Source of the DNA: Streptosporangium lutulentum
GTDB lineage: Bacteria > Actinomycetota > Actinomycetes > Streptosporangiales > Streptosporangiaceae
Length of the DNA: 64,000 bases
Direction: 5' to 3'
Assembly (NCBI RefSeq): GCF_030811455.1
Contig: NZ_JAUSQU010000001.1
Location: forward strand, 7,192,001 to 7,256,000
Under the pieces are notes generated by a model, which made no database searches, had not been told where the DNA came from, and was given only the letters and a program-made list of their open reading frames with translations. Position numbers and translations under genes: made by a program. Shown here piece after piece: positions 55,532 through 63,818 of the stretch (positions are counted from its first letter, which is position 1; every line of letters starts with the position of its first letter).

Positions 55532-55686
55532 ATGGGCTGCTCAGGCAGTGTTCGCGGAGCCGGGTCGTCTCACATGATCAGCGACGGAGCGTCTCGCGTC
55601 ATGACGGTGGGCCCGAGGGATTCCATGCCGCATTCCGGGCATCACCCACCTTGACCGTCCATTCATGAGCTGGAGAGGGAGGCGCC

Positions 55687-56187
55687 ATGAACGCCCCTCA
55701 GACCGATCACACGACGGCTCTGCTGCGCCATTTCGCCGATCTGCGTGACGGCGTCCACGGTGACGCCGTCACGCGGCAGGACAAGGAACGGCTCTTCGCC
55801 GCGGCCGTCACGCTGCTCGACCCGTACGCCAGGCAGGCACTGGAAGAGATCAACACCGCCCTGCTCCTCGGAACCGGGGAGGTGACCGCCGGCGGCGTCC
55901 AGCGGATGGCCGACGGCGGAGTCGAGGCCGTCTGGTCCCTGTCGTGGCGTGAACAACGGACGGCGGAGATCAGCCCGGTCGTCATCCGGGCCTTCTACGG
56001 GAGCAGGTTCCATCACCCGCACCTCCAGGGCGCCACGGTCGGCGAATGGCCGCTCAACGTCTTCGACGAGGAGCAGGCGGCGGCCGAACTGTGCACCCTG
56101 CGCGCCATCACCGCCGCCGACCTTCACAACCTGGTCTTCCAGCGCGACTACCGGATCATCCCCGCCACCACCGCGATCTCCCGGTAA
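55687..56187 (+). CDS. Hypothetical protein (166 aa)
   Basis: A soluble, acidic, mainly helical protein: ALLRHFADLRDGVHGDAVTR near the N-terminus, LLDPYARQALEEINTALLLG, and a C-terminal part TAADLHNLVFQRDYRIIPA. GGAGAGGGAGG precedes the ATG. I recognise no family. Codon use is typical of the genome. It stands alone between the relic and the ABC operon. Confidence 0.75.
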   Translation: MNAPQTDHTTALLRHFADLRDGVHGDAVTRQDKERLFAAAVTLLDPYARQALEEINTALLLGTGEVTAGGVQRMADGGVEAVWSLSWREQRTAEISPVVIRAFYGSRFHHPHLQGATVGEWPLNVFDEEQAAAELCTLRAITAADLHNLVFQRDYRIIPATTAISR

Positions 56188-56377
56188 CCCGACGAGAGAT
56201 CCTCCGCAGCCCGGCCCGCGGCCGGCGGCCGGCGCGTTGAGGTCCCGTTTCACGCGCGATGCCACACCCCACGTCCAGCGTGTATCCGGTGGAGTGAACC
56301 TAGCGGGTGACCACGTCAGTGGGCGTGACAGAGCTCTTGCCGCGGGGTCCGGCCGGTTCGATGGGTGGAAAAGGCGC

Positions 56378-56409
56378 AGGGCCGTCAGACCGGTTGGTCT
56401 GACGGCCCT
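56378..56409. terminator. Terminator of the ABC operon
   Basis: Perfect 14-bp stem AGGGCCGTCAGACC/GGTCTGACGGCCCT (56378-56391 with 56396-56409), loop GGTT, 18 nt after the permease stop on the minus strand. Confidence 0.9.
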
Positions 56410-56426
56410 GGTCGGCCGGTTCACAC

Positions 56427-57212
56427 TCAGGCCTTGTTGAAGGTGTTCTTGGCCCACAGGTAGGACAGGGCGGCGATGACGGCGCACCAGGCGATGGCGA
56501 TGGCGGCGCTGTTGCCGATCGGGGTGCCCAGCAGCAGACCGCGGATGGTTTCCATGATCGGGGTGAAGGGCTGGTATTCGGCGAACCAGCGCAGGACGGT
56601 GGGCATGGAATCGGTGGGCACGAAGCCGCTGCCGAGGAAGGGCAGCAGGACCAGGGGCATCGGGGCGTTGCTGGCGGCCTCGGGGGTGGGGGAGGTCAGG
56701 CCCAGGGCGACCGCGAGCCAGGTGATGGCCACCGCGAACAGGGTGAGCAGGCCGGTGGCGGCCAGCCACTCCAGGGCGGTGGCGTTCGGGCGGAATCCGA
56801 TGGCCAGGGCGATGGCGATCAGGACGACCATGCCGAGGAGTTGCTGGATGACGCTGGCGACGACGTGGCCGGTCAGGACCGAGGCCCGCCAGATGCGCAT
56901 GGTGCGGAAGCGGGCGATGATGCCTTCGGTCATGTCGGTGGCGACCATGACGGCGGTTCCGGTGGCGGCGGTGGCCGCCGCCATCAGCAGGATGCCGGGC
57001 AGGACGTAGTTGACGTAGGCCGCACGGCCCCCACCGAGTCCGCCGGCGAGTCCGTCGCCGAGGGTGCCGCCGAGGACGAAGACGAACACCAGCAGGATGA
57101 CTGCGGGGGTCAGGACCAGTTGCACGGTCATCGACGGGTAGCGGATCAGGCGTTTGAGCTGGCGCCGGACCATGGTGGAGGAGTCGCGCACCGCCAGGGA
57201 GAGGGTGTTCAT
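56427..57212 (-). CDS. ABC transporter permease (DrrB/ABC-2 type)
   Basis: A 261-aa permease with six helices and the ABC-2 signature region LLMAAATAATGTAVMVATDMTEG (split about 85-107), TEGIIARFRTMRI and PLVLLPFLGSGFVPTDSMP. Pairs with the ATPase upstream as an efflux system of the daunorubicin-resistance type. ATG at 57212 gives the family N-terminus MNTLSLAVRDSSTMVRRQLK. Three more in-frame ATGs at 57257, 57308 and 57353 lie in repeats; the one at 57353 overlaps the ATPase stop and would give a 308-aa form. Confidence 0.9.
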   Translation of the reverse strand: MNTLSLAVRDSSTMVRRQLKRLIRYPSMTVQLVLTPAVILLVFVFVLGGTLGDGLAGGLGGGRAAYVNYVLPGILLMAAATAATGTAVMVATDMTEGIIARFRTMRIWRASVLTGHVVASVIQQLLGMVVLIAIALAIGFRPNATALEWLAATGLLTLFAVAITWLAVALGLTSPTPEAASNAPMPLVLLPFLGSGFVPTDSMPTVLRWFAEYQPFTPIMETIRGLLLGTPIGNSAAIAIAWCAVIAALSYLWAKNTFNKA

Positions 57213-57353
57213 CGGGGACTTTCCTTCTGTGGGCCGGTGCAGGGTGGGGGTGCTCATCGGCTGGGCTCCTGATGCGGGCCGGTGCAGGGCGGGGGTGGGG
57301 GTGCTCATCGGGGGCTCTCCTTCTGTGGATCGGGGCATGGTGGGGGTGCTCAT
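57213..57353. repeat. Tandem repeats duplicating the permease start
   Basis: Four in-frame ATGs at 57353, 57308, 57257 and 57212 are spaced 45, 51 and 45 nt. Each of the first three opens MSTPT and is followed by a unit of the type HRPTEGKSP; GGAGAG or AAGGAAAG precedes the last and second starts on the minus strand. The array lies in the ATPase/permease junction. Confidence 0.85.
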
Positions 57354-58291
57354 CGGACGCTCTCCTTCTGCGGGCCGGTGAGGGTGAGGAAGACGTCGTC
57401 GAGGTCGGGGGTGTGCACGCTCACCTCGGCGATGTCGATCGATCGCTCGTCCAGCAGGGTGAGCAGTTCGCGGATCGCGCGCACGCCGCCGTCGCTGGGC
57501 ACCTGCAGGGTGAGGGCCTCGGGGTCGGCGACCCCGGCGCCGTCGAGGAGGTGGTGGGCGGCCTGCAGCAGGTGTGCCTCGGCGAAGGTAAGGGTGATGT
57601 GGCCGCCGGGGATGAGCCGCTTGAGCTCTTCGGGGGTGCCTTCGGCGATCAGCCGTCCGCCCTCCAGCAGGGCGATGCGGTCCGCGAGCTGGTCGGCTTC
57701 TTCCAGGTACTGGGTGGTGAGGAAGATGGTGACGCCGTCGGCGACGAGTTCTCGCACGATCTGCCACATGGAGCGGCGGCTGCGCGGGTCCAGGCCGGTG
57801 GTGGGCTCGTCCAGGAAGATCAGGCGGGGGTCGCCGACCAGGGTCATCGCCAGGTCCAGGCGGCGTTGCATGCCGCCGGAGTAGGTGCCGGCCGGTTTGC
57901 GGGCGGCGTCGACGAGGTCGAAGCGCTCCAGCAGTTCGGCGGTTTTGCGTTTGCCGTCGGTGCGCGACAGGTGGGTGAGGTCGGCCATCAGGAGCAGGTT
58001 TTCCTCGCCGGTGAGGAGTTTGTCGACGGCGGAGTACTGGCCGGTGACGCCGATCGCGCCGCGGACGTCGTGGGGGGTGCGGATCAGGTCGTGGCCGGCG
58101 ACGGTGGCGGTGCCGGCGTCGGCGGTGATCAGGGTGGACAGGATTTGCACGGTGGTGGTTTTGCCGGCGCCGTTCGGGCCGAGCAGGGAGAAGATCGTGC
58201 CTTCGGGGACGGTCAGATCGATGCCGTCGAGCACGATGTTGTCGCCGTAGGACTTACGCAGCCCGTGGGCGGCGATGGCCAGATTCGTCAT
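57350..58291 (-). CDS. ABC transporter ATPase (DrrA-like)
   Basis: A 313-aa ATPase: Walker A GPNGAGKTTT (about 39-48), Q-loop TGQYSAVD, signature YSGGMQRRLDLA, Walker B RLIFLDEPTTGLD, switch His replaced by Gln (LTTQYLEEAD), and the C-terminal DUF4162-like domain of daunorubicin-resistance proteins ending TPDLDDVFLTLTG. Start ATG 58291 preceded by AGGAG. Follows the DUF4097 gene by 42 nt. Confidence 0.93.
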   Translation of the reverse strand: MTNLAIAAHGLRKSYGDNIVLDGIDLTVPEGTIFSLLGPNGAGKTTTVQILSTLITADAGTATVAGHDLIRTPHDVRGAIGVTGQYSAVDKLLTGEENLLLMADLTHLSRTDGKRKTAELLERFDLVDAARKPAGTYSGGMQRRLDLAMTLVGDPRLIFLDEPTTGLDPRSRRSMWQIVRELVADGVTIFLTTQYLEEADQLADRIALLEGGRLIAEGTPEELKRLIPGGHITLTFAEAHLLQAAHHLLDGAGVADPEALTLQVPSDGGVRAIRELLTLLDERSIDIAEVSVHTPDLDDVFLTLTGPQKESVR

Positions 58292-58332
58292 GAGAGGTAC
58301 TCCTTGGGAGGCCGCGGGTCGGGGGTTGCGGG

Positions 58333-59001
58333 TCAGAGGCTGCGGGCGGTGATGTCGCCGTAGGAGGTGGTCGCGCGGATGTCGAGCTGGGCGGCGGCGC
58401 CTTCGGTGTTCTTGAGCGCGTTGTGGATCCGGCCGGAGGAGGTGCCGGCGTCCAGGGAGGCGGAGACGCCGGCGGCGGCGGTGACCGAGATGTCGCCGGC
58501 GTCGGTGCGCAGCACGAGCGTGCCGCCCGTGGCCTCGGTGATGCGGATGTCGCCCTTGCTGGTGCGGATGTCCGCGGGGCCGCCCAGGCGGCCGGCCTCG
58601 ACATCGCCGGCGAGAGTGGTGAGGCGGGCGCTCGCGGCCTCGTCGAGCTTGATCTGGCCGTGGGAGCTCTCGAAGGTGACGTCGCCGAGGCGGCCTACGG
58701 TCCGGAATTCGGCGCTGGCCGCCTTCGCCTCGATGCGGGAGCCGGCGGGCAGCTGAACCGTCACCTCGATGGATCCGGAGGAGCCGAGGATCTGGTTCTT
58801 CGCCGAGGACTTGATCCGCAGGACGCCGTCGCCGTATTCGACCGTGGTCTGCTCGACCACCTTCACGTCGCGGCCCTTCGAGGCGTCCGCGGGCAGGACC
58901 TCGACCGTGGTGTCGGCCCGGTCGGCGGCGACGAACCGGACGCGGCCCGCGGGGATGTCGAGGATGGCGCTGATCGGGGCGGGGGTGGCGAAGGTCTGCA
59001 T
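58333..59001 (-). CDS. DUF4097 beta-helix protein
   Basis: A 222-aa protein with repeated short beta strands (GDVEAGRLGGPADIRTSKGD, GDISVTAAAG, YGDITARSL), the DUF4097 adhesin-like fold. No signal peptide, so cytosolic. Such genes often head ABC operons with a small repressor; no repressor gene is seen here. ATG 59001. Confidence 0.9.
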   Translation of the reverse strand: MQTFATPAPISAILDIPAGRVRFVAADRADTTVEVLPADASKGRDVKVVEQTTVEYGDGVLRIKSSAKNQILGSSGSIEVTVQLPAGSRIEAKAASAEFRTVGRLGDVTFESSHGQIKLDEAASARLTTLAGDVEAGRLGGPADIRTSKGDIRITEATGGTLVLRTDAGDISVTAAAGVSASLDAGTSSGRIHNALKNTEGAAAQLDIRATTSYGDITARSL

Positions 59002-59043
59002 GGTGTGCTCCTGTGCTCGTTGTTTCTGACATGAGAAACGCTA

Positions 59044-59166
59044 CGTTGCATTCCATATTTCTGCAAGCAGCTTGTTGCTAGCAATCATCGTCGGTGCAGG
59101 TAGATAGCTATAAATCGTTGCATGGCTCTGAAAATAACGCAACGATCGTCTCGTTGCTCGTTGCAT
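59044..59166. promoter_or_regulatory. CGTTGCAT direct repeats upstream of the DUF4097-ABC operon
   Basis: CGTTGCAT occurs at 59044-59051, 59116-59123 and 59159-59166, with near copies at 59152 (CGTTGCTC) and inverted at 59137-59144 (ACGCAACG). The region is AT-rich and lies just upstream of the operon start. It is probably a multi-site operator/promoter. The rest to 59375 has no supported gene. Confidence 0.5.
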
Positions 59167-59375
59167 TGGATTGAGCGTGAACGCTATGGCGGAGGCATCG
59201 GGGGAACACGAGGGAGATCGCGATGTCCGCAGGCCCCCCGGCGGGACCACCCGCGGATCTCGCTTCGAGGCAGGCGGGACGACGCCCACCGTTCCCGTGC
59301 CGGAGGTCCTCGCCTACCGCAGCCCGCGCTCACCCCGCCGAGGCAGAGCACGGCGAGGGGCAAGCCGGCGATGTC

Positions 59376-59750
59376 TCACCGAGGATCTTTCACAGGAAAC
59401 GCGGCGGGCGGGAGCCACTCCACGAGCTGGACCACCACACCGTTGGGATCGGTGAGCTGCAACACCCATTCGCCCCAGGGCTCCTGACGCAGGGGTGCGG
59501 TGATGTTGGCGCCTTCCCGGCGCAGCCGGGCGTGTTCGGCCGCGATGCCGGTGACGGCGAAGGAAACGGTCACGTTCGCGCGGGGACGGTCTTCCATCAG
59601 GTAGATGTCCACCGCGGCGTCTTCGCGGCCCAGGGCCACGAAGCCGGTGCGCACGATCACCTCGTGGAATCCCAGATGCGCGTTGAAGAACCGGCTCGAG
59701 GCCGCCGCGTCGGCGACTCCGATCACCATGGCGGAGGAAGTGATGTTCAC
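59376..59750 (-). CDS. VOC-family (glyoxalase/bleomycin-resistance fold) protein, copy 1
   Basis: A 124-aa VOC protein: FFNAHLGFHEVI (about 20-31), DIYLMEDRP, and C-terminal PWGEWVLQLTDPNGVVVQLV. GTG at 59750 aligns exactly with the start of the paralogue at 63670; an upstream ATG at 59804 adds 18 residues. Substrate unknown. Divergent from a LysR relic, as is copy 2. Confidence 0.85.
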   Translation of the reverse strand: MNITSSAMVIGVADAAASSRFFNAHLGFHEVIVRTGFVALGREDAAVDIYLMEDRPRANVTVSFAVTGIAAEHARLRREGANITAPLRQEPWGEWVLQLTDPNGVVVQLVEWLPPAAFPVKDPR

Positions 59751-59840
59751 GAGGTAAATGCTGGTCCGGTCCCTCGGGGGGAACAACGACAGCTTCGATA
59801 CCATGCCTTTACTTCTCGCTTAAGTATGGATGGGGCATGC

Positions 59841-59963
59841 ATGGAGCTGAGGTACATCGAGATCTTTTTGACCTTGGCTGAGGAGTTGCATTTCACCCGT
59901 ACCGCCGAGCGGTTGCACGTCACGCCTGCCCGCGTCAGCCAGGCCATCAAGAAACAGGAGCGG
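59841..59963 (+). pseudogene. LysR-type regulator relic, N-terminal HTH only (copy 1)
   Basis: Encodes MELRYIEIFLTLAEELHFTR then TAERLHVTPARVSQAIKKQE, a complete LysR helix-turn-helix, and then loses similarity at about 59963. The frame runs on to 60137 antisense to the next gene. The effector domain is missing, so it is a truncated pseudogene of the regulator of the divergent VOC gene. Confidence 0.75.
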
Positions 59964-59986
59964 CAGGGGCGCACCTGCGCGCGCTT

Positions 59987-60550
59987 TTATCTCCAGGTCG
60001 CTTTTTTGAGGATCCCGGACAGGCCGGGGGTGTTCCACTGGTCGATGATCAGGACCTTCGATATCGGCAGGAACCACTCTCGCCGGCTGAAATACCTGAC
60101 CTTGTGGTTGGCGCACCGGCCTTTCCAGTTGCGGTAGTCCGCCTTGTGCCCGGGGCCGATCTGGCGTAGTCCCTTGCTCGCCAGGGTGTAACCGATGAGT
60201 TGCATGTCCTTGCCGAAGTCAATGGGACAGGGCCTGACATCGGTAGACGGGTAGAAGGGCCTGTCTGTGGTGTAGGAACGGAAGAGCTCATCCCCCACTT
60301 TGATCGCTCTGGGGCCCATCACCCAGAAGCTTTCACAGTCGGGCTCGCGAAATCCCCAGCCGCTCGTGCCGGGGCGGGCGCGCGATCCGGTCAAGATACG
60401 CAGCCAGTCCTTCTCGAACTCGTACACCTTCCAGGAGACGGGGATTGTCAGCGTGAGGCCTTTGCGGAGGTGAAGAGACTTCGTTCCGGGCTCGGCGGTC
60501 AACGTCAGCGCGGCACGTCCGCGCAACAACCCGGTGAGATTCATGGGCAT
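59987..60550 (-). CDS. Hypothetical protein (187 aa)
   Basis: A basic protein beginning MPMNLTGLLRGRAALTLTAE, with aromatic-rich segments WVMGPRAIKVGDELFRSYTT and YRNWKGRCANHKVRYFSRRE and a C-terminal LIIDQWNTPGLSGILKKATWR. GGAGG lies 6 nt before ATG 60550. No signal peptide, helix or known domain. It sits where the LysR gene should continue, so it may have arrived with the event that cut LysR. Confidence 0.6.
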   Translation of the reverse strand: MPMNLTGLLRGRAALTLTAEPGTKSLHLRKGLTLTIPVSWKVYEFEKDWLRILTGSRARPGTSGWGFREPDCESFWVMGPRAIKVGDELFRSYTTDRPFYPSTDVRPCPIDFGKDMQLIGYTLASKGLRQIGPGHKADYRNWKGRCANHKVRYFSRREWFLPISKVLIIDQWNTPGLSGILKKATWR

Positions 60551-60825
60551 TCCTTTCCTCCTCCGAATAGACGCGAAGCGGAAGCGAAAAGTTCTGCCAC
60601 GAACCGACAACGGCGAGCACGCCACAGGCTTTCAGAATTCCCCGCCCAGTGGAGGACGCCGGTCATCCTGCACACACTGCGCCCGTTCTTCTGCGGCGAG
60701 CAGGAGCCCGACGAACAGTCGATGCGCGAGCGGTTCACTCGTGCATATGTGCCGACGCTTCGCGTTGGCACACTGACTTTTTTCAACCCGAATCCGCCGG
60801 CTGGGTCAGCCGACCGGAAACACGG

Positions 60826-61422
60826 TCATCGGCGGCAAAGCTCGTACTCACCCGGTGCGCGTGTCGAGAAATTCAACCCCCACGCGGCATACAACGAGAT
60901 GGGAACGGGCGGCGCGCAGACCCGCGCGTCGTAGTCGCCTCGGAAACGCCAGTCGCCGCGTCCCTCGCGTGTCCAGAAGTGCAGCCCGTCCAGCGACGCG
61001 ACCACGTAGTAGGAGTCGGTCGCCTCGCTTTCGCCGTAGACCACCCCGTAGTAGACGACTCCCCCGTCGGCCACCCCCGCTGACTTCGCGGAAGGGCCGG
61101 CGGCGGCGCGGCTCGCGGCGACCAGCTTGTCGCGGGTGGCCTGGCCGATCTTGAGCGGCAAGGCCCTCCCGGCGGCCAGTCGCTCCTCGAATCCTTCCTC
61201 GTCCTCGTCCGGATTCTTCTCGGGGGCCGTCACCGCGCCCGTACCCGCGACCGGAGTCGGCGACGGCAGGGAACCCGCAGGCCCCGGTGACACGCCGGCC
61301 CCGGCTCCAGGCGGCTCCAGGTCCGGCGTGGCGACCACCAGCATCACGGCCGCGACCGCGGCTCCGACGAGGGCGAGCAACATTCCTATGATCGCTACCG
61401 GCGCCACCAGTGATCTTCGCAT
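60826..61422 (-). CDS. Membrane-anchored hypothetical protein (198 aa)
   Basis: N-terminal membrane helix (about 7-32), a Pro/Gly/Ala linker, an acidic stretch NPDEDEEGFEERLAAG, then an extracytoplasmic domain with VVYYGVVYGESEATDSYYVV, WTREGRGDWRFRGDYDARVC and a final YELCRR; the two cysteines may pair. No family recognised. The 60551-60825 gap holds a hairpin (60748-60772) followed by T6 on the plus strand. Confidence 0.72.
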   Translation of the reverse strand: MRRSLVAPVAIIGMLLALVGAAVAAVMLVVATPDLEPPGAGAGVSPGPAGSLPSPTPVAGTGAVTAPEKNPDEDEEGFEERLAAGRALPLKIGQATRDKLVAASRAAAGPSAKSAGVADGGVVYYGVVYGESEATDSYYVVASLDGLHFWTREGRGDWRFRGDYDARVCAPPVPISLYAAWGLNFSTRAPGEYELCRR

Positions 61423-61546
61423 GTGTCATCCATAACATCGCGAGATCGGCTTTGAACGGGTTTTCCGGCCTCCGGAGAACGAGTAACCGGAGAACGGGTA
61501 AGGAGTCCACCCTCAAGGCGTACGGGTCCGCGGTGCTCGGTCCTGT

Positions 61547-62686
61547 CTACTGAGCCGGCTCGGCCTGCCCCCCGCAGAACACCTCCTCGACGAGTTTCTG
61601 CGTCGCCTTCTGGAACTCCCCCGCCAGGGACATCGCGGCGTCGTCCACGTAGGTCAGCGAGGCGGTCAGGGTCTTACCGCCGTCGGGCGTGCTGTACATC
61701 AGCGCCGCGGAGCCGTCGATGCCGCCGTTGTGGTGGAAGACGGTGCCGTTCGGGCCCACGTCCTGCACGAACACCCCCAGGCCGTAGCCGATCTTCGGGT
61801 GCGGATCGCGCATCTCGGCCAGCAGCGGGGCCGGCAGGAGCTTGCCGCCCATCAGCGCGGAGAAGAACGTGTGCAGATCCTGGGTGGTCGAGATCATGTC
61901 CCCGCCGGCGGAGATCCAGGAGGGGTTCTGGCGGGTGACGTCGACCGTCTTCTGCCGGCCGTCCTCCTCGTAGCGGTAGTAGGCGTGGGCGTGCGGCTCG
62001 GGGACCTCCGTCGAGGTGCCCGGCGCCACGGTGCCCGACAGCCCAAGCGGCCCCAGGATCAGCCGCCGCAGTTCCTCGGCGAACGAGCGGCCGGTGACCT
62101 TCTCGATCAGCAGCCTGGCCAGCACGTAGTTGGTGTTGGAATAGCTCCAGTCCGTTCCCGGCTCGAACCGCAACGGCTTGGACACCGCCAGCTCCACCAG
62201 TTCCTGCGGCCGGTAGGTCTTGAACCTGTTGTCCACCCACTCCTGGCCCGACCAGACGATCCCCGGTGCGATCGTCCCGTCGTCGTAGTACTCGCCGGTG
62301 AAGTTGAACACCCCGCTGGTGTGCTGCAGCAGCATCCGCACGGTGATCCGCTCGTCCAGCCCGAACTCGGGCAGGTAGTCCGCCGCCGGAGTGTCCAGCT
62401 CGACCTCGCCCTCGGCCACCAGTTGCAGCACCAGGGTCGCGACGAAGGTCTTGGTGGAGCTGCCGATCCGGAAGTGCCCGTTCGTCGGCGGCTTCGCGGC
62501 CCCGCCCAGCTCGGCCGTCCCGGCGCTGCCGACCCACTCGCCCCGCTCATCGTGCACGCGAAGCTGCACCCCGACGATACCTGAATCGACGAACGCCTGG
62601 ATGATCTTCTGCAGTTCCGGGCGATCCTGCCCGGCGGTGCGCAGGGTGAGCTCGTCCCGGTCGGTAAGGGGAACGGACATGGTCAT
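61547..62686 (-). CDS. Serine hydrolase, class C beta-lactamase/DD-peptidase family
   Basis: A 379-aa protein: SxxK in RIGSSTKTFVA (about 62-72), YxN in WSYSNTNYV, and HNGG in FHHNGGIDG replacing the KTG triad. No signal peptide is evident. Similar to D-alanyl-D-alanine carboxypeptidase-like hydrolases. ATG 62686 has AAAGGAG upstream; the frame from 62716 is longer. A decayed relative lies just upstream (62846-63255). Confidence 0.9.
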   Translation of the reverse strand: MTMSVPLTDRDELTLRTAGQDRPELQKIIQAFVDSGIVGVQLRVHDERGEWVGSAGTAELGGAAKPPTNGHFRIGSSTKTFVATLVLQLVAEGEVELDTPAADYLPEFGLDERITVRMLLQHTSGVFNFTGEYYDDGTIAPGIVWSGQEWVDNRFKTYRPQELVELAVSKPLRFEPGTDWSYSNTNYVLARLLIEKVTGRSFAEELRRLILGPLGLSGTVAPGTSTEVPEPHAHAYYRYEEDGRQKTVDVTRQNPSWISAGGDMISTTQDLHTFFSALMGGKLLPAPLLAEMRDPHPKIGYGLGVFVQDVGPNGTVFHHNGGIDGSAALMYSTPDGGKTLTASLTYVDDAAMSLAGEFQKATQKLVEEVFCGGQAEPAQ

Positions 62687-62845
62687 GTGCTCCTTTACAT
62701 CTGTTCTTAAAGTCAACTGAATGGACGGATGGCGGAACGCGGTCCCGTTGGTGCCCCGGGGTGTCCGAATCGCCCTCGGGCGAACAGGGCCAGGACCGGA
62801 CAGCGACGGTTCGGCCGCCTGGGGCCCCGGGACGTGGGCTCGGGG

Positions 62846-63255
62846 TCAGTCGTCGATCGCCTGGTAGAGCGTGGTCCAGAAGTCGTGGACGACCCGCGCC
62901 GCATCCGGGGTGGACATCCCGAAGCCCCAGCCGCCGTGCTACCCCTGGCCGAATGACACATGAACGTTGTCGACGGCCATGGCGTGCCGGGCGGCCTGTT
63001 GCTCGGGCGTCAGGCGGTTGGTGGTCATCAGCTCGACGGCGGGCCGGGACAGGATCCGTTCGCCGCCGTGCGTGCCGTGGTTCAGCAGCATCCGGAAGTA
63101 GGCGTGGTAGTCGTCGACGGTCGAGACCAGCCCGCCGCCACCCCCCTGGAACGCCGGAGGCAGGCTCCAGCGTCCCCCCTCGGCCTCGTCCCATCCAGCA
63201 CGTCGTGCAGTCTGCGCAACCCCGGTTCGGAGAAGCCGCCGTTGATTTTTCCCAT
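62846..63255 (-). pseudogene. Serine hydrolase (beta-lactamase family) pseudogene
   Basis: ATG at 63255 with GAGGAG upstream opens MGKINGGFSEPGLRRLHDVL, a normal N-terminus of this family. After about 20 codons the frame shifts and the catalytic middle is missing; the shifted frame encodes the C-terminal part (LVSTVDDYHAYFRMLLNHG, ILSRPAVELMTTNRLTPEQQ), interrupted by TAG before HGGWGFGMSTP. Deletion plus nonsense mutation. Confidence 0.8.
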
Positions 63256-63295
63256 CGTGAATCTCCTCGTGCGCAATCTTCGATAAGTGGATGGA

Positions 63296-63670
63296 TCAGG
63301 CGCCGCTGGGCGCGATCCATTCGGTCAGCTCGACGACGATGCCGTTGGGGTCGGTGAGACACATCAGCCACTCACCCCACGGGTTGCGCCACAGGTGCCT
63401 GGTGATGGGTGCGCCCTCCGCGTGCAGACGCGCGTATTCCCTGGCCAGATCGGTGACCGCGAACGCCACCACCGGCTGGGCGATCCGCTCTCGCGGCAGT
63501 TCGAGGTCACGCTGGTGCACCATGATGTCGGCGGCCGCGTCGTCACGGCTCAGCCAGGTGAAATCCGGAGTGTCGAGCACCTCGCGGAAATCCAGATAGG
63601 TGGTGAAGAAGCGGCGGGAGCCTGCCAGATCGTCGACGGTGAAGACGACCGCCGAGGCGACTATGTTCAT
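63296..63670 (-). CDS. VOC-family protein, copy 2
   Basis: A 124-aa VOC protein colinear with copy 1 (59376-59750): FFTTYLDFREVL, DIMVHQRDLELP, PWGEWLMCLTDPNGIVVELT. ATG 63670. Both copies are divergent from a LysR relic, indicating an old module duplication. Substrate unknown. Confidence 0.88.
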   Translation of the reverse strand: MNIVASAVVFTVDDLAGSRRFFTTYLDFREVLDTPDFTWLSRDDAAADIMVHQRDLELPRERIAQPVVAFAVTDLAREYARLHAEGAPITRHLWRNPWGEWLMCLTDPNGIVVELTEWIAPSGA

Positions 63671-63818
63671 GATTCTGCCTGTGTGTAGTTGTTTATTGAG
63701 TTTTCCCTCCTATGTGGCGATTCGCCCTAGACCAAGGTTGCCGGTACGGCTCGGCCGGAGCAATGCCGGATCTCGCAATGCTGCGTTAACCGCAGACTTC
63801 ACATCGAGGCGGACGTCA

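Noticed and set aside
59171-59455. 94-codon plus-strand frame as the missing operon repressor
   Set aside because: Composition is Arg/Pro/Gly-rich without a helix-turn-helix and it runs antisense into the VOC gene.
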